A stretch of DNA of 64,000 nt, taken from positions 124,001-188,000 of the forward strand of contig WBMZ01004648.1 in NCBI GenBank assembly GCA_013400975.1, written 5' to 3'. Shown here one piece after another: positions 52,201 through 64,000 of the stretch (the first letter of the stretch is position 1; each line of letters opens with the position of its first letter). A model generated the notes under the pieces. It was not told where the DNA came from and made no database searches. It saw only the letters and a program-made list of their open reading frames with translations. A program made the position numbers and the translations under genes. This DNA is from Atrichornis clamosus. Lineage: Eukaryota > Chordata > Aves > Passeriformes > Menuridae.

Positions 52201-54944
52201 AAACCTTTCTGGATCAAGAGCAAGGATATCATCAGCGTGTGGGTAATAGAATAAAGAAAAAAAGTTACCAAGGAATAAAATCTGTTTTGTAAAAAAGTTT
52301 AAATTAATAATTTTTATTTGATTCAAATGCCCACTTTTGAATGATTTGAAAATGAAGAAGAATGTATTTTTTGTCTTGGATTAATTTTTAATCCTTTGAC
52401 GTTGAAGACATAAAAAAGCTGGTTTACTGTCAGCTGCTTTGAGCCTCAGCTTTCTCTAAGCCACTTCAGTGGGGCTGTTAGTGTCTCTACCACCCACAGA
52501 GATACTGTTGGAAAAATGAATACTACACCAGTAAGAGTTTGGAAAATTTATAAAAACCAGGTTTATACCCAGAGTCTTCTTTAGGTTTTGGGATTGCATA
52601 GCCAATTTTTAAAGTTTTCTTTATAAAATAACAACCGTGACACTTAAATTCAGCTTGGAAGAGAAGTTTGACTTTTATTTCATTAAGTACTTTGTAATTT
52701 TTTCCTGTTTATAGTTTATCAGATTTATGGGGAAAGAGAAAATCTTTAGTTTCTTTGGTGATATTTAAAAAAATCAAAATCTCCTTTATTCATATAATTC
52801 TAGCTATTTTTAAGTTTGATGGATAATTTCAAGACCAACAAGTTTCATTTGTTTAAGGACAATTTATTTCACAGTCTGAGTTTACAAAATAGGTTCCTAA
52901 ATATATATATGTGTGTATATATATATATCAGAATAGGTATCTTGATGTGTAATCAGCATTTACACAGTAGAAATGTTGTTGTAGGTTATAAGTGAGAGTA
53001 TAAGGCAAGATTTGTACTAAGCCAGCTGGTCAGAGAAAACGAGGACTTCTAAGCTCCTTGAAATAGATCTCTTTGTAGCAAAATAGCCAAGATTTTCTTC
53101 AACAAAGATAAACATTATTCAATGGACATTATTCATCAAGAGAGGAGAAAACAAACAAAAGAACTCCAGATCTAACCAGATTTGTTAAATCTGGCCCTTA
53201 AAACATCTTGGTTTTCGGTTATTTTTTTCTTTGGTTTTTTTTTCAGTCCTTTATTCACTCTGCTCTGTGTAAAAGGTATTGTTTTTGTAGGTGTCTGCAC
53301 TGAAAGAATTTGAAATTCTTGTGCAGAATGGATTATACATAAGCGTATTTGCTGTATACACAGCAGATTTACATGTTTTCCATTAATGCTGTTGTGCTGA
53401 ATTTAGCAATTTCCATATGAGCAAGCTGAATCTATATTGTATTCCAGTACCTGATCACTGACACCGTTTACTTCAAACAGAGGTAGTGGGATACGAGAAA
53501 ACAAAGCAAGACACTCAGCAGCCAGACAGTAGACAGAGAAAGAATGAAGTGAGAAAACCCCACAAAATAGTGAACAGAAGACATTGTACAAAAAACCCTT
53601 TTGAAACAGTGTAACATTTTTAACTACAACAACAAAGTTTGAAAATGGTGCATTTCTTTGTGAAAACTGCTGGGTTTTTTAACAGGGTTCACCTAAATTT
53701 GCCCACAATGTGTACTGTCCATAGTACAGGGCAGGGAATGGGAAAATCCCTTTCTGCCCTTTCCATTTCACAGAATGTAGGAAAGACAAAGGTGAGGCTT
53801 GGACATTTTGTTTCTTTTACCCTTTTTCTCTCGCAGGCTAAATGTCTGGGGCATATAAAGCTGCCCCATTACACCAGATGCTCCCCCTTCCCAAGGTAAT
53901 TTCTCTGTTCTGCCCTTGCTCAGGCAGTTTGCATCATCCAGAAGTCAAGAATGAGCTCAAGCTCTGTGAAACACTGCAACTGAATTACCTTCCCTAAAAG
54001 GCTGATAGGAGCTTTCAAACTTTGCCCACAAAGCTTTCACCAGTTATACAACTATGAAATATTATCACAAGGGAAGTTTCAAACAACTACCTGACCTGGA
54101 ATACTTGGGGAGATTTTGCATAGCATAGCTGGTTATCTGACCAAGAGAGATGTTGTGCAGCATACCAATAATTAACACAATCAATGAATTATTGCTTCGT
54201 GCCAAGATAGCACAAAGGTATGTTTATCTTGCATACTACATCTGGACTGATAAGCTTAATTGATAGAAAACACAGCTTTTTTTTCTCTCCAGTAAATTAT
54301 CAGGCATGTGAGCTGTGTTTTTCAAATTCACTTATATCAGTAGCTCTCCTTGGAAATTTTGGAGACTGACTGGCATTTCTGACTCAGTACTAATAAATGA
54401 TTATTAAATTTAACGAAAACTCAAGTTTCTCAATTATCAACAAAACGTAAGAAAAATTACATGTCATATCAGTGACAAAGAAAATTCTTGAATGATTACT
54501 TGACAAGTTAGAAAAAATAGCATTGAAGTTCATTTTTGGTGTAATGAGAATCATACAACTCCAAATACAGAGGTGCAATTTTATTTTTTTTAGAATATCT
54601 TATAACTGTGGCCAAGAACCTTTTAAAGAACAATTGAATCCTCCAAACTCTAGCATGTGCTCTCCAAAATCCCAGTTAGAATCTTGGTCTCAGTGGTTTC
54701 ATGATGTACTTTCTAGTTTTAGTAATACTGTCTTTTTTACAATACTTCATTTCCCTTGGAAAAAAACTCCACAGATAAAATAACTCAAGCCATGCATGTA
54801 GGTATAGTTTTTCAAGAAAGAAAATAATTTCATTTATTGGAATGCAGAAATCATACTTATTCACAAGAAAAAGGGAGTAGAAAACAGATGTTTTATAAAT
54901 GTGTTCACAAAAAAGATCTAATAGAAATTCCACCATATCCCTGG
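49261..54944. other. Unique AT-rich sequence, no gene recognised
   Basis: There is a short TA/TG microsatellite at 52,900-52,928. A 59-bp segment at 53,837-53,895 is bounded by splice-like AG and GT signals but has no other support. No repeat family or RNA gene was recognised. Confidence 0.5.
52900..52928. repeat. (TA)n/(TG)n microsatellite
   Basis: Alternating ATATATAT, GTGTGT and ATATATATAT form a short compound dinucleotide repeat. Confidence 0.9.
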
Positions 54945-55320
54945 GTTACATGTTCCAGTACTTAGCTATCCATGCAGTTTAAGAAATACTTTTTTTTCCT
55001 AGTAACAAATTTTAATCTTCCTTTCTGCAAATTAAGTCAATTACGATTAGTTCTGTGCTCATGTGAAGTTGAGGTCATGAACTGCCTTTCTAATAATCTT
55101 CTACATATTTGAAGACTATTTTAATATCTGCTCTTGGTCCTTTCTGGACTAAACCAAGTGGTTCTTTCAGCCTTTCTTCACAGGCTGTTCTTCCTAAACC
55201 CCTTATCATTATTTTTCCTCTCCAATTTTGTTCCAATATTCCTACAACTTTGACTTTGTTGTGTAGAGCTCAGCATAGCAATCCTTCTGAGGCCTTATCA
55301 GTGCTAAACTGATCAGAATC
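54945..55320 (-). mobile_element. Old CR1 (L3-like) LINE 3' fragment
   Basis: The minus strand carries the 3' untranslated part of an ancient CR1 element. Recognisable family blocks on the plus strand are a TTAAGTCAATTA segment (about 55,034), ACATATTTGAAGACT (about 55,104), GGACTAAACCAAGTGGTT with TTTCAGCC (about 55,147-55,176), CTTCACAGGCTGTTCTTCCTA (about 55,176), and CTGAGGCCTTATCAGTGCTAA (about 55,288). Divergence from the remembered consensus is high, pointing to an old insertion shared by many amniotes. The right edge near 55,320 and the left edge near 54,945 are approximate. The open frame at 55,109-55,312 is antisense to it. Confidence 0.85.
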
Positions 55321-57000
55321 ATTTAAATAATTACCTCCCTTAAAAATTACCTATTTTTATCCATAATTATAAAGGAAACTTGTCACTATTTGTTCACATG
55401 TAGTTCAGACTTGCATCTTAGGAACCTGACGAAAGGGATATATATGACATTTGAGCCACAACTCTTTTTTATGTAACCACAGAAAATGCATTGTCCAGAC
55501 TTGCAGATTATGAACAAGTATCTTTTTATTTTTCTTCCTGCCTGTCTATATAGTGATATAAAGAAATAGTATCCAATATCATAACCTATTTTACAGTAAT
55601 TTAATTTAGTCTGTATCAGCTTCTGAGAATGCTATGTACAGAAGATTCTCACAAATTAAAGAAATATCACATCTCTTGCCTCCTTCCTATCCATCAGGCC
55701 TGTTACCTTCTGTATACCTCACATTTCACAGCTTATTCACTTGCCTTCCTTGGCTTCTTGAGAATCAACATAATTAACTCATACTATGAGTTTCAGCTGT
55801 TTATCAATTTAGAAATAATATGTGTACTTATATAGACACACATGCACACATATATATTTTAACTGGCCATGAAGAAGTATTTTCTACCAATCTTGAAGAT
55901 AGTCATATGATTTAAAGTTGCCAAATTTATATGGCAGCTTATGGTAGTCAAATTCTGCATTCACTATAGTACTTTAATAATAAATTATATGGTTATTGGA
56001 CTGAGTTTATTTTTTTACAATGCTTTTATCTTATTTATGTACTTATTCCACAGCCAGAGAGGAGAATTGTCTTGACAGCTCTTTCTTCTATATGGAGACT
56101 GATTTTCATTTTAAGACACAACTATGAGACTCAACCTTGCTGTTACTATTGATCATTTTCTCATTTGTAACAGATTCTCACATATTAATACACTGCAAGA
56201 AAAAAGAAAAATATTTTCACTTTCTTGTTAAAAAAACCCCAAACATGTGCATTTCTCTTACATCTAGCAATAGAGACAAAACAATACTTAATTTTATGGA
56301 TGACTTCTGGAGAGCTGAGAATTAACTCTCTTTTTATGCAGCTGCTTTGCAACACAAAGTAACCTCCAACAGGTTTGACATTCTCCACTCGAGTCAGCTC
56401 CTTTGCCAGACCTTATCCAAGTGAAAGGGAGGACTTAATCCCCAGAGATCCCCATTCAAGGAACCATTCAAGAAGGATTCCTCTGGCCGGTCCACCTGGG
56501 GGCCTCCTGAGTGTGTAACCTTTTCACTCAAGAGCCTCATATTGAGGATTCACATTAAATAATGCATTTGCTTAGCACTTTTTCTTGTGACATTTTTAAC
56601 TCTCTTTATTTTCGTGGAAGTAGCACCTGAAGACACACCGACTTAGCTGGCAATCTATTTTAAGCGTTATGCATGGTGAAAGCAAAATCAGCTGCACCTT
56701 GTGGAAGTATTCACCCTTCACAGACAATAGAAGGTATTCTCCATCATTAAGTGACTGAACAAAACAAAACAAAGCATAAAGGTCTGAGATTTGCCATAAA
56801 GGCTCAGCTTGCAGTATGTCTGGGGGCATTACTTGATGGAAATGACTAAGAAAATAAGTATATATCAGAACTACCATAAACATACAAGCAATACACAGGA
56901 AATTTAGGGAAACAAAAAAAGAAAAGTTGCTTTTCCTTCTTTTGCAGGGGAAGAGTTGAAATATTATTAAATGGAACAGTAGTGTTGATATTTTATTAAC
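55321..57000. other. AT-rich sequence, no gene recognised
   Basis: A GC-richer patch of about 150 bp at 56,385-56,535 is unlike its neighbours and may be a fragment of a retroelement, but I cannot name it. Nothing else is recognised. Confidence 0.45.
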
Positions 57001-57107
57001 AAGGAGAAGGGAAGAAAAAAAAGAAAAATGAAAAAGAAAAAAGGGAAAGGAAAGGAAAAAAAAAGAGAAAAAAGAGAAAAGGGAAAAAAGAAGAGAGAAA
57101 AGAGAGA
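57001..57107. repeat. Long polypurine (A/G) tract
   Basis: About 107 bases are almost purely A and G on the plus strand, with a single T near 57,029 breaking the run. The 191-codon minus-strand open frame that spans it (56,596-57,171) owes its length to this stop-poor tract. Confidence 0.95.
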
Positions 57108-60100
57108 TATGAGTTATTCTAATTTTGCATTTAAATAAAAATAAAATTTTCATTTTTACAGCTACAAGCATCCAAAATACCTAAAAATTATTCTTCAGGA
57201 CTAATGGTTTTTCTTCACTCATGGTTAAAAATCTTATTTTGGATAAAATTTGTTCTGAATGGTGGGTTCAGATAAAATTCCACATAAGTTACAAAATGCA
57301 ATATTCAATCACAGGAATATTTTCCTAAGAACAGTACAGTAAAAATTACTGATCTAAATATTTAAAACACACAGGAGGCAAACTTGCCTCCTGCTTAAAA
57401 TGTATATATTTTGTTACTGATGTAGAGGCTACAATTTTATTCAAGTAAGTATATAAAGTAATTATCCATTTTATGTTCTGAAACATAAAATGATATTAAA
57501 TTTTTTCATGTCCTTGACATTTTATCTAGCCAATATAATATTTTTCTGTTTTACATGCACATTCCTAAATCTGAGTTAGCTGCGGGGATTCTTCAAAATA
57601 GATGTTGCAGCCTTCAAAGCATTTTGCTAAAAAATTATTTTAAACATTCCTCTAAAGGAGTTCAAGAAATTTTGCAAAACTTAGTCATGGAACTTCTGAC
57701 ATAAGTGTCTTCTGATCTTACTCTTTTGGGGTCTAAAAATGTCTGAAATTTGAAGTTAATATCTTTTTTTTTAAATTTAGGGGTTTAAATATGCTTGTAT
57801 GAGAACATATATTTAAATGTTAAAATACAAGCAAGTTTCAAAATCACAAATTGAATTGTTTTCACTTATGCAGATTGTTATTCCTTGTTTTTTGTTGTAA
57901 CATCCACATTGAGAAAACAAACTTGATCTCGCAAGTGCACTTGCTTTCTCTCTCTCTCCTCCACTTTTTGCCTAAAAAGAGAAAGCTGGGCATAGGCAAT
58001 AAATACAAAAATTGTAACTATAAAATTGCAGCTTTTACATATAATGGTTATAATTATAAATGTCTATTACTGTGTTTATAAAAGTATGCCATATTTATAA
58101 TTCAAATGACCTGATAAAATTGATACAGCAATAAGCAATAATTAACCCTTAACCCCATTAACTTAGCAATTATTTTAATAAACATAACTAAAGAACTCAG
58201 GCCATCTTGACACTATATGGGCGTGATGTGTTTGTTAGAATACATCTCCATGTCTCCTCATATCTCAGTGGAGGAGGACTTAACATTTTTACCATATTTC
58301 TTTACTAAAGTCAATATTACAACTCCACAGGTATACTAAAACCACATTTTTTTTTAAATTCGAAAAAACAAGAACTGCATCTAAAAAGAAATGAAGTTTC
58401 AGAATACCAAGACCTGCTTCCTGTTTTCAATGAATTCTAGCATTAGAATGTGGTTGGTTTACAGCTCTGAGCTCCATTCCTGCAACAGTTCTTTCTTGAG
58501 CAGAACAAAGAACAACTTCTGCTCCAAGGAGTCTGGTCACTCAGCAATTCACCCTTCATGTGAGGGAAAAAACAGAAAAAAGTTTTATGAGGACATTGCT
58601 GAATTTATTGCTCATTTATTGTAGAGGCAACACAGACTTTAAATATTTGAAGAATCAAAGACATATAAAAGCCACAGCCAAGTAAGCAAATATTCTTGGA
58701 AAATTACCCTAATTAAATCTTTGTCACACTTGATAATGAGATATTTGCTTCCGTGGCCTTTTCTGTTTTCCTTTCATGATGATGATGAGGTAGATGTCGG
58801 TTTTAATTTAATAGAAGCATATAGATTTTTCTTTGGTAATATTACAGATCAGTGCACCCTGGGCCTGTAGGTAACAACTGGTGACAACCATGCAGCCTCT
58901 TCTTAAGGTTAACCAAGCAATGTGTCTTTTTGAAAAATCACAATTGCATAGTAATAATCAACAAAGTGCAGTCATTTTTCACAGTACACAAATATTAAAC
59001 TGATAATTAGCAAATTTCAGTGGGTTTTCCTTCTGTCAAAAGGATTTCATAATAAATACTCAAGATTGAATACATTTTTTAATAATTAAATGAAATCTAA
59101 ACTGTTCCAATTTCTCTCATAAAACATGGAAGGGAAAACTGTTCCTAAATGCTATGTTTGATGTGAATTCTGCAGACAAGACAGTGTTCATGTCTTGGCC
59201 TTTTTGCCCTTGAAAGCTTTTGAGACTGAGAAAAAGAGACTTCTGTACAGACTTTGTAAAAAGACAGTCTTTGAAATTCTCCTTGATGTGGTATTTTAGG
59301 CTTATTAGAAGAACGAATTTAAGTACCATGTCAAGTTATAATCCAGTTCTTGGGTTCTCTGTTTTATCCTTAGGTCCCTCCAACTTGCCCTAAGAAAGCA
59401 CAGCTTGCTGTTATTAAAGTACTCTTGAGTAAGGGGGGGTTGTATTACTCTTGTAAAATAAAGGATTTTGTGGACAGAAATGAATGAAAATGTTAGTCTG
59501 AATGCACATGCCTATTTTTCAGAGAAGTATTCAAATTCCAGGTAATTTTAAACATTATCAAAACCAGGAAGAGTGCAGGAAACCATCACTCTCACACAAA
59601 ACACAGTTTTTAAGTCATTATTCTTTAAACTGAATGTATCTTAATGCATTACAACAATGATCCGGAGTATCATGTTGTTAAGAATTGATAATGTTTCAGG
59701 TTCCCCCACACTTCTTTCTGAATTAATTGTCTGCTTGGAAATAGCTGCAAGCAAACTGGATTGAAGTTAGACAAAAGACGGCCTAAAACTTTATTGGCTA
59801 ACACAAGATATGCAGTTTACAAGTAAACAGACATGGATAATTCATAATTTTAAGAGATGAGGAGATTTTTTTCTTCCTTTTGTGATATAATTAATCCATT
59901 GGTGATTTCGTTAGTGGGGTTGTTTAATTATAAATCACATACATGTGCTTTAGAGCGTATGAGCATTAAATAAAAGCACTACCTTTTTTTGAATATTAAA
60001 TTCATGGTCTATCTTGATTCTTTTAAAATGGCCTTTAGTTTGTACTTTCAAACCCAAAAAGATATGACCCTTTCAGGGTTTTTATGGGTCTTTTTTACTA

Positions 60101-60544
60101 CTGTGTATCAGCATCAGACTGAAGATAATGATCCAAATAATATTTTTTAAAATCTGAATATCCTAGTGAATATACCAATACAATGTTTTTTAAAGTTAGA
60201 TATGGCTAACCTATGAATGCATTACAATAAATTATTTTTATTAAAAATCTATTTAAAATAATTTTAGTACTAATCAGAGTCAAACTCAGAGCTTTGGTAG
60301 CTGCTTTTGCTGAGGTAGAATTTAATTCACTGAGGCTGCTCTTCTTAGTAAAAGCTTCACAAACATGCATAAGACCTTACCTTTCACTACGGAGAAGGGA
60401 ACAAAAGCATTTGATGGATCTCAGCAAACAAAAAATAAAGTGCAGACTGCACACTATGCAGAAGGTAAATAGAAAATTTCCCATTAAATTATGGGAGTAG
60501 GAGAGTAAGAATTCATCTTTGCGCACACACACATGTGATGTAAT
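57108..60544. other. Unique AT-rich sequence, no gene recognised
   Basis: Only short chance open frames were found, with no recognisable repeat family, exon or RNA gene. Confidence 0.5.
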
Positions 60545-60812
60545 TAAGAATTATAGAATTTTTAGCATAGAAAAGGCCTCAAGATCATCAAAACCAACAA
60601 CTAACCCATCACTGCCAAGTCTGCCACTAAACCATGTCCCCAAGTGCCACATCTACATGGCTTAAATGCCTCCAGGGATGGGAACTCAACCACATCCCTG
60701 GGCAGCCTGTTTCAATGCTTGACATTCCTTTTGGTGAATAATTTTCTAATATCTAACCTAAACCTTGCCTAATGCAACTTGAAGCCATTTCTTCATGAGT
60801 TTCCCAAAGCAG
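60545..60812 (-). mobile_element. CR1 LINE 3' end fragment
   Basis: The plus strand shows the reverse complement of a CR1 3' UTR. ATTATAGAATTT at the left (about 60,548) corresponds to the family's terminal octamer repeat region. It is followed by GCCTCAAGATCATC (about 60,576), CACTGCCAAGTCTGCCACTA (about 60,610), AATGCCTCCAGGGATGG (about 60,665), CCCTGGGCAGCCTGTTTCAAT (about 60,697) and TTTTCTAATATCTAACCTAAA (about 60,741). This copy is closer to the remembered consensus than the one at 55 kb and is therefore probably younger. It is 5'-truncated, as most CR1 copies are. Confidence 0.92.
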
Positions 60813-63800
60813 TACTATGCATATTACTTATCCTAATCCATATTAATGAGGCTGAATATGACTGAAATTTTGACTTTACACTTATTCACTAAAAGCAAAA
60901 AGCTCTTGACATGAACAGAAGCTCTATGTTCACTACATAAAATGAGAATCAATTAGTGTTTCTTAGGAATAAGATGCCAACTTTATTAGTTCTTTATATG
61001 ACAGGTGAAATATTGAGAAGTATGTCAAAGTTAGCTCACCTATACTCTGACATTGGCCACGTGGTCCGTAACTACTATCATCTATCAGGTCACTAGATGA
61101 TTTCACAGTGAAAATCTGGCAAGTGTCATAGATTTGCCTATAGGGTCTCTAAACATCAGTGTTTGTTGGGTCACTTTCATTGGAAAAAAACACACAGAAT
61201 GTAAAACAACTATTTACTGCATGTACTGAAAAAATGCTATTAGATTGACATCTATGTGTAGTCTCACATTCATCCCTGTAAATTACAAATAGAGATATCT
61301 TATACTATTGAAATTAATAATGGAACAAGACATTTTCCAGATTAGGTAACTGAAAACCAGCTACAAGACTACCTGCAAAATTTCATTTAATGATACTTTC
61401 ACTTTGTTTTAGGTCTCAAAAGCAGATACTGATATTGTACATAAGATGTCAGGAGTTTTGGACATAAAAGTGTAATCCTGTGGATACTTGAAAAATAAAG
61501 ATAACAATAGATGTAACATAAACTTCCTTGTTAAAATATGAGGAATTGATACAGAAGTTGGAGATAAGAAATCACACTAGAATGAGGGTTGCAGTGGGAA
61601 AAAGTGTGCATTGACTCCTCAGTAAAAACCAAAGCACTCTTTTGAAGTTGCTATATTGAGAGAAAAAAAAAAAAAGTTATTTCAGCCTATGTGGTAGCTG
61701 AGCTTGGTGTTTTACTGACAAAATGGCTCTTGGTTGTACCAAATTGTGTCACATCACATGCAGTCGTTATATAATGTGTAACACTGTCCATGAGGGACAA
61801 AGATGAGGCCACTCAATTTACTTAGGACTGAAAGATGGATTTGAATTATACTGCTAGAGATGAAAGGCTAGCACTTCATTAAGTAAGCTGCTCAACCTTC
61901 ATGCTTGCTTCAGCTTTAAAACTATTATCCTACAATCACAGCGGATATCTTTGAAATAATATTGCAGTCATTCTTTGATAAGAAAGCCTGTTTTTTTCCT
62001 TTGCTCTGCCGTGCAACTAAGTAGCAGATACATAATTTATATTAACCTTGACTTGTGCTTCACCTACAGATTCTCCTGATTTTGTATCATAAGGGAGAAT
62101 GCTTTTTTCTTCACAAGTGAAAACATGAATTAAGTATTTCCCTTATACATATACTTTTTTTTTATTTTGGTTTTCAGAGGAACCAGGGTTTGTAAAGCAT
62201 TGTTTCTAGCTTGCGAGAAGTAGCAGCATGCTTCCAGCCTTCAGCCTTGTCCAAAATCAATCTTGTCACTTTGGCTTGGTTTTGCTTAATATTCCTCCCT
62301 GAGGGGAATTTCTGTGGCTTGTCTGCAGCAGTATTGTGGTGAGCAATGGGAAGTCCTGTTTAAAAACTGATGGCACAAAAGTGTCACTGCTGTTTTCAGG
62401 TGTTCATTTTTACACACCTATATTCTTTGTAGAGTGCTAAAAGAGTACTTTCAAAAGTTGCACACAATTAAATTGAGAACTGCTTTTGTAGTGAAAGCAT
62501 CATCATTAGAATGTCTTATTTGTTCGTTACAAAGGCTCTACGGCTCACTGCTCTTCTGATATTTCAATTATTTGGTTGTAATCATGTAACAAAGCGGATA
62601 TTGATTTCCTGGGTATTCAAATTACATCTCTAAAAGCAAAAGCTAGTTAAATGGCTTTATCATTTAAAATTATACACTTTTTGGTGAAGCCAGGTGGTTC
62701 CAATGCAAAGAAACATACTCTTTTATTTTAAAAGTGACATTATAAAGACCATCTGTGGGGGGGTTTCTTTAGGGCTATAGTCAAATTCAATAGGCCTTCC
62801 TTATTCCGAGAAATACAATGCTCTCATCTGATACTTACTAAATGCGAGTAAAGAAAATCAAAGCAGTCCTTGGGACCTGATGGATACATCAAAGCATTTT
62901 TAATTCTATATTTATGTGTACATCAATTTATAAGTGTTAAAATCCAGATTTTTTATTTTTGATACAAGTCAGATGACAATTGTTTTCTATCCTTTCCATC
63001 ATGCCTTTTTTTGCTTGACATAGCAGGCACTCTCTTCCCAGGATGGGGCAAACAGAAACCTGTGAGAAGTCAATTCCTTCAACAATGTGAACCTGAAATA
63101 TGCTTTTAAATTTGGCAAAACTTCTGTCCTGCACTCAAATGTTCCTCAAATGCCAGATGTCCCTTCTTCATTCCAAACTTGAGGCTGATGGCCTGATTGC
63201 AGAGATACTCTTAACAAATCATAAGGCAAGTGCTTCACTGAAGACAGTGTTTCATCTTTGCTGACCTGCTTGGCCATGAACACGATGGCCAAGGCTGGAA
63301 ACTGAAGCAACTCCTCCCTGGGAAGTTAGAGATTAGTTTGAAAAGTCCAAAGAACCATCTTAACAAAAAGCCTTATGCAGTTTCCAGGAGGAAAGTGGGA
63401 AATATCATACTGCTTGGTTACAATGAAATAAATGCCTCACAAAAAAAAACCAAAATAGCAAATAAAAAAGCAAAATAGTAATACTTTAGTGATCTCACCA
63501 TTTTGGTAATTTTGCCTTATTTCATGAAGCAGACTGCCAATGCAACCTCCAGATTTCCTAATTTTGCTTTCTTCATAAATCCTCTCTCCTTAAAAGAAGA
63601 AAAGCTCTTTGACTTCATCCTCTTAATAATTTGTTTGTTTTTCTTGTTTCCATATCTTTATTTTCCTTCATTTTCCCAAGAGAAGCCTTAGTCAAGGAGA
63701 TTCTAAACCCTTTTTTTTTCTTTTTTCAGATGTAGTTGCTTATTTAAGCATAAAGCTGTATCCATATATATGAATAGTTACTTACGGAGAAAACTAAAAG

Positions 63801-64000
63801 AGTTTGGACTTCCTTGATTACAGTTGGCCTAGCTGAGTATTTTGTCTTCCCATGCACTCACATAAAAAAATCCCAAACTGCTCAACTGGCAGCACAAGTA
63901 TTCAATAGAGTACTGAATGAGAAAGAATTAGAAAATACTTACAGATATATTTAATTGCTAATAAGTTTCTGCTCTCATTGTCCTAGATAAAAAAGAAGTT
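60813..64000. other. Unique AT-rich sequence, no gene recognised
   Basis: No exon, RNA gene or repeat family was recognised. A small perfect inverted repeat lies at 63,270-63,292 in a slightly GC-richer patch. Confidence 0.5.
63270..63292. repeat. 8-bp inverted repeat with 7-base loop
   Basis: TTGGCCAT (63,270-63,277) and ATGGCCAA (63,285-63,292) are perfect complements around GAACACG. The site TGGCCA is symmetric in itself, so a chance origin is possible. Confidence 0.6.

Noticed and set aside
56596..57171. 191-codon minus-strand open frame, apparently a membrane protein
   Set aside because: Its hydrophobic phenylalanine/serine/leucine run is the translation of the polypurine tract at 57,001-57,107, which contains no stops in that frame. 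The remainder has no recognisable domain.
1..64000. Search for tRNA, rRNA, snRNA and CRISPR-like arrays
   Set aside because: No conserved tRNA A/B box pairs, U6 or 5S cores, or regularly spaced direct repeats were seen by eye.

Overview
The window looks like AT-rich, CpG-poor nuclear DNA from a bird, most likely a neoavian and plausibly a songbird. The evidence is the repeat content. There are three CR1 LINE pieces of different apparent age, three copies of one endogenous-retrovirus LTR family of the common neoavian ERVL (TguLTR5-like) type, one further LTR with a clean 5-bp target duplication, and a GC-rich retroviral LTR with an intact-looking promoter and poly(A) signal. I see no mammalian SINEs and nothing prokaryotic. 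Family names are from memory; no search was run.

Layout: 1-10.8 kb is unique-looking AT-rich sequence with a hairpin (734-811), a GA microsatellite (6714-6775), a polypurine tract (8677-8764) and a 36-bp tandem duplication (8832-8903). From 10.87 to 12.95 kb lies a long CR1 LINE on the minus strand, from the endonuclease LMGDFN region to beyond the RT FADD-box region, broken by stops and frameshifts. From 12.95 to 36 kb the sequence is mostly unrecognised, apart from a plus-strand LTR at 23.86-24.44 kb and a GC-richer island holding a 191-codon open frame at 18.84-19.41 kb. At 36.05-37.37 kb two LTRs of the same family lie side by side on the minus strand, each with its own target duplication. 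A GC-rich solo LTR occupies about 41.50-42.17 kb. A possible LTR promoter fragment (48.40-48.55 kb) sits 0.3 kb left of a complete solo LTR (48,838-49,255, duplication CAAGG). An old CR1 3' piece is at 54.95-55.32 kb, a long polypurine tract at 57.0-57.1 kb, and another CR1 3' end at 60.55-60.81 kb.

I could not identify any host protein-coding exon, tRNA, rRNA, snRNA or CRISPR array. The open frames present are either antisense shadows of repeats, low-complexity products, or lengths expected by chance in AT-rich DNA. The window is best read as intergenic or deep intronic sequence shaped by retroelement insertion. If there is undescribed function here, the places to look are the intact LTR promoter at 41.8 kb, the GC-richer islands at 18.9-19.4 and 45.6-46.0 kb, and the conserved-looking unique blocks near 16.2 and 47.1-47.5 kb. 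I found no convincing evidence of a new biological system.
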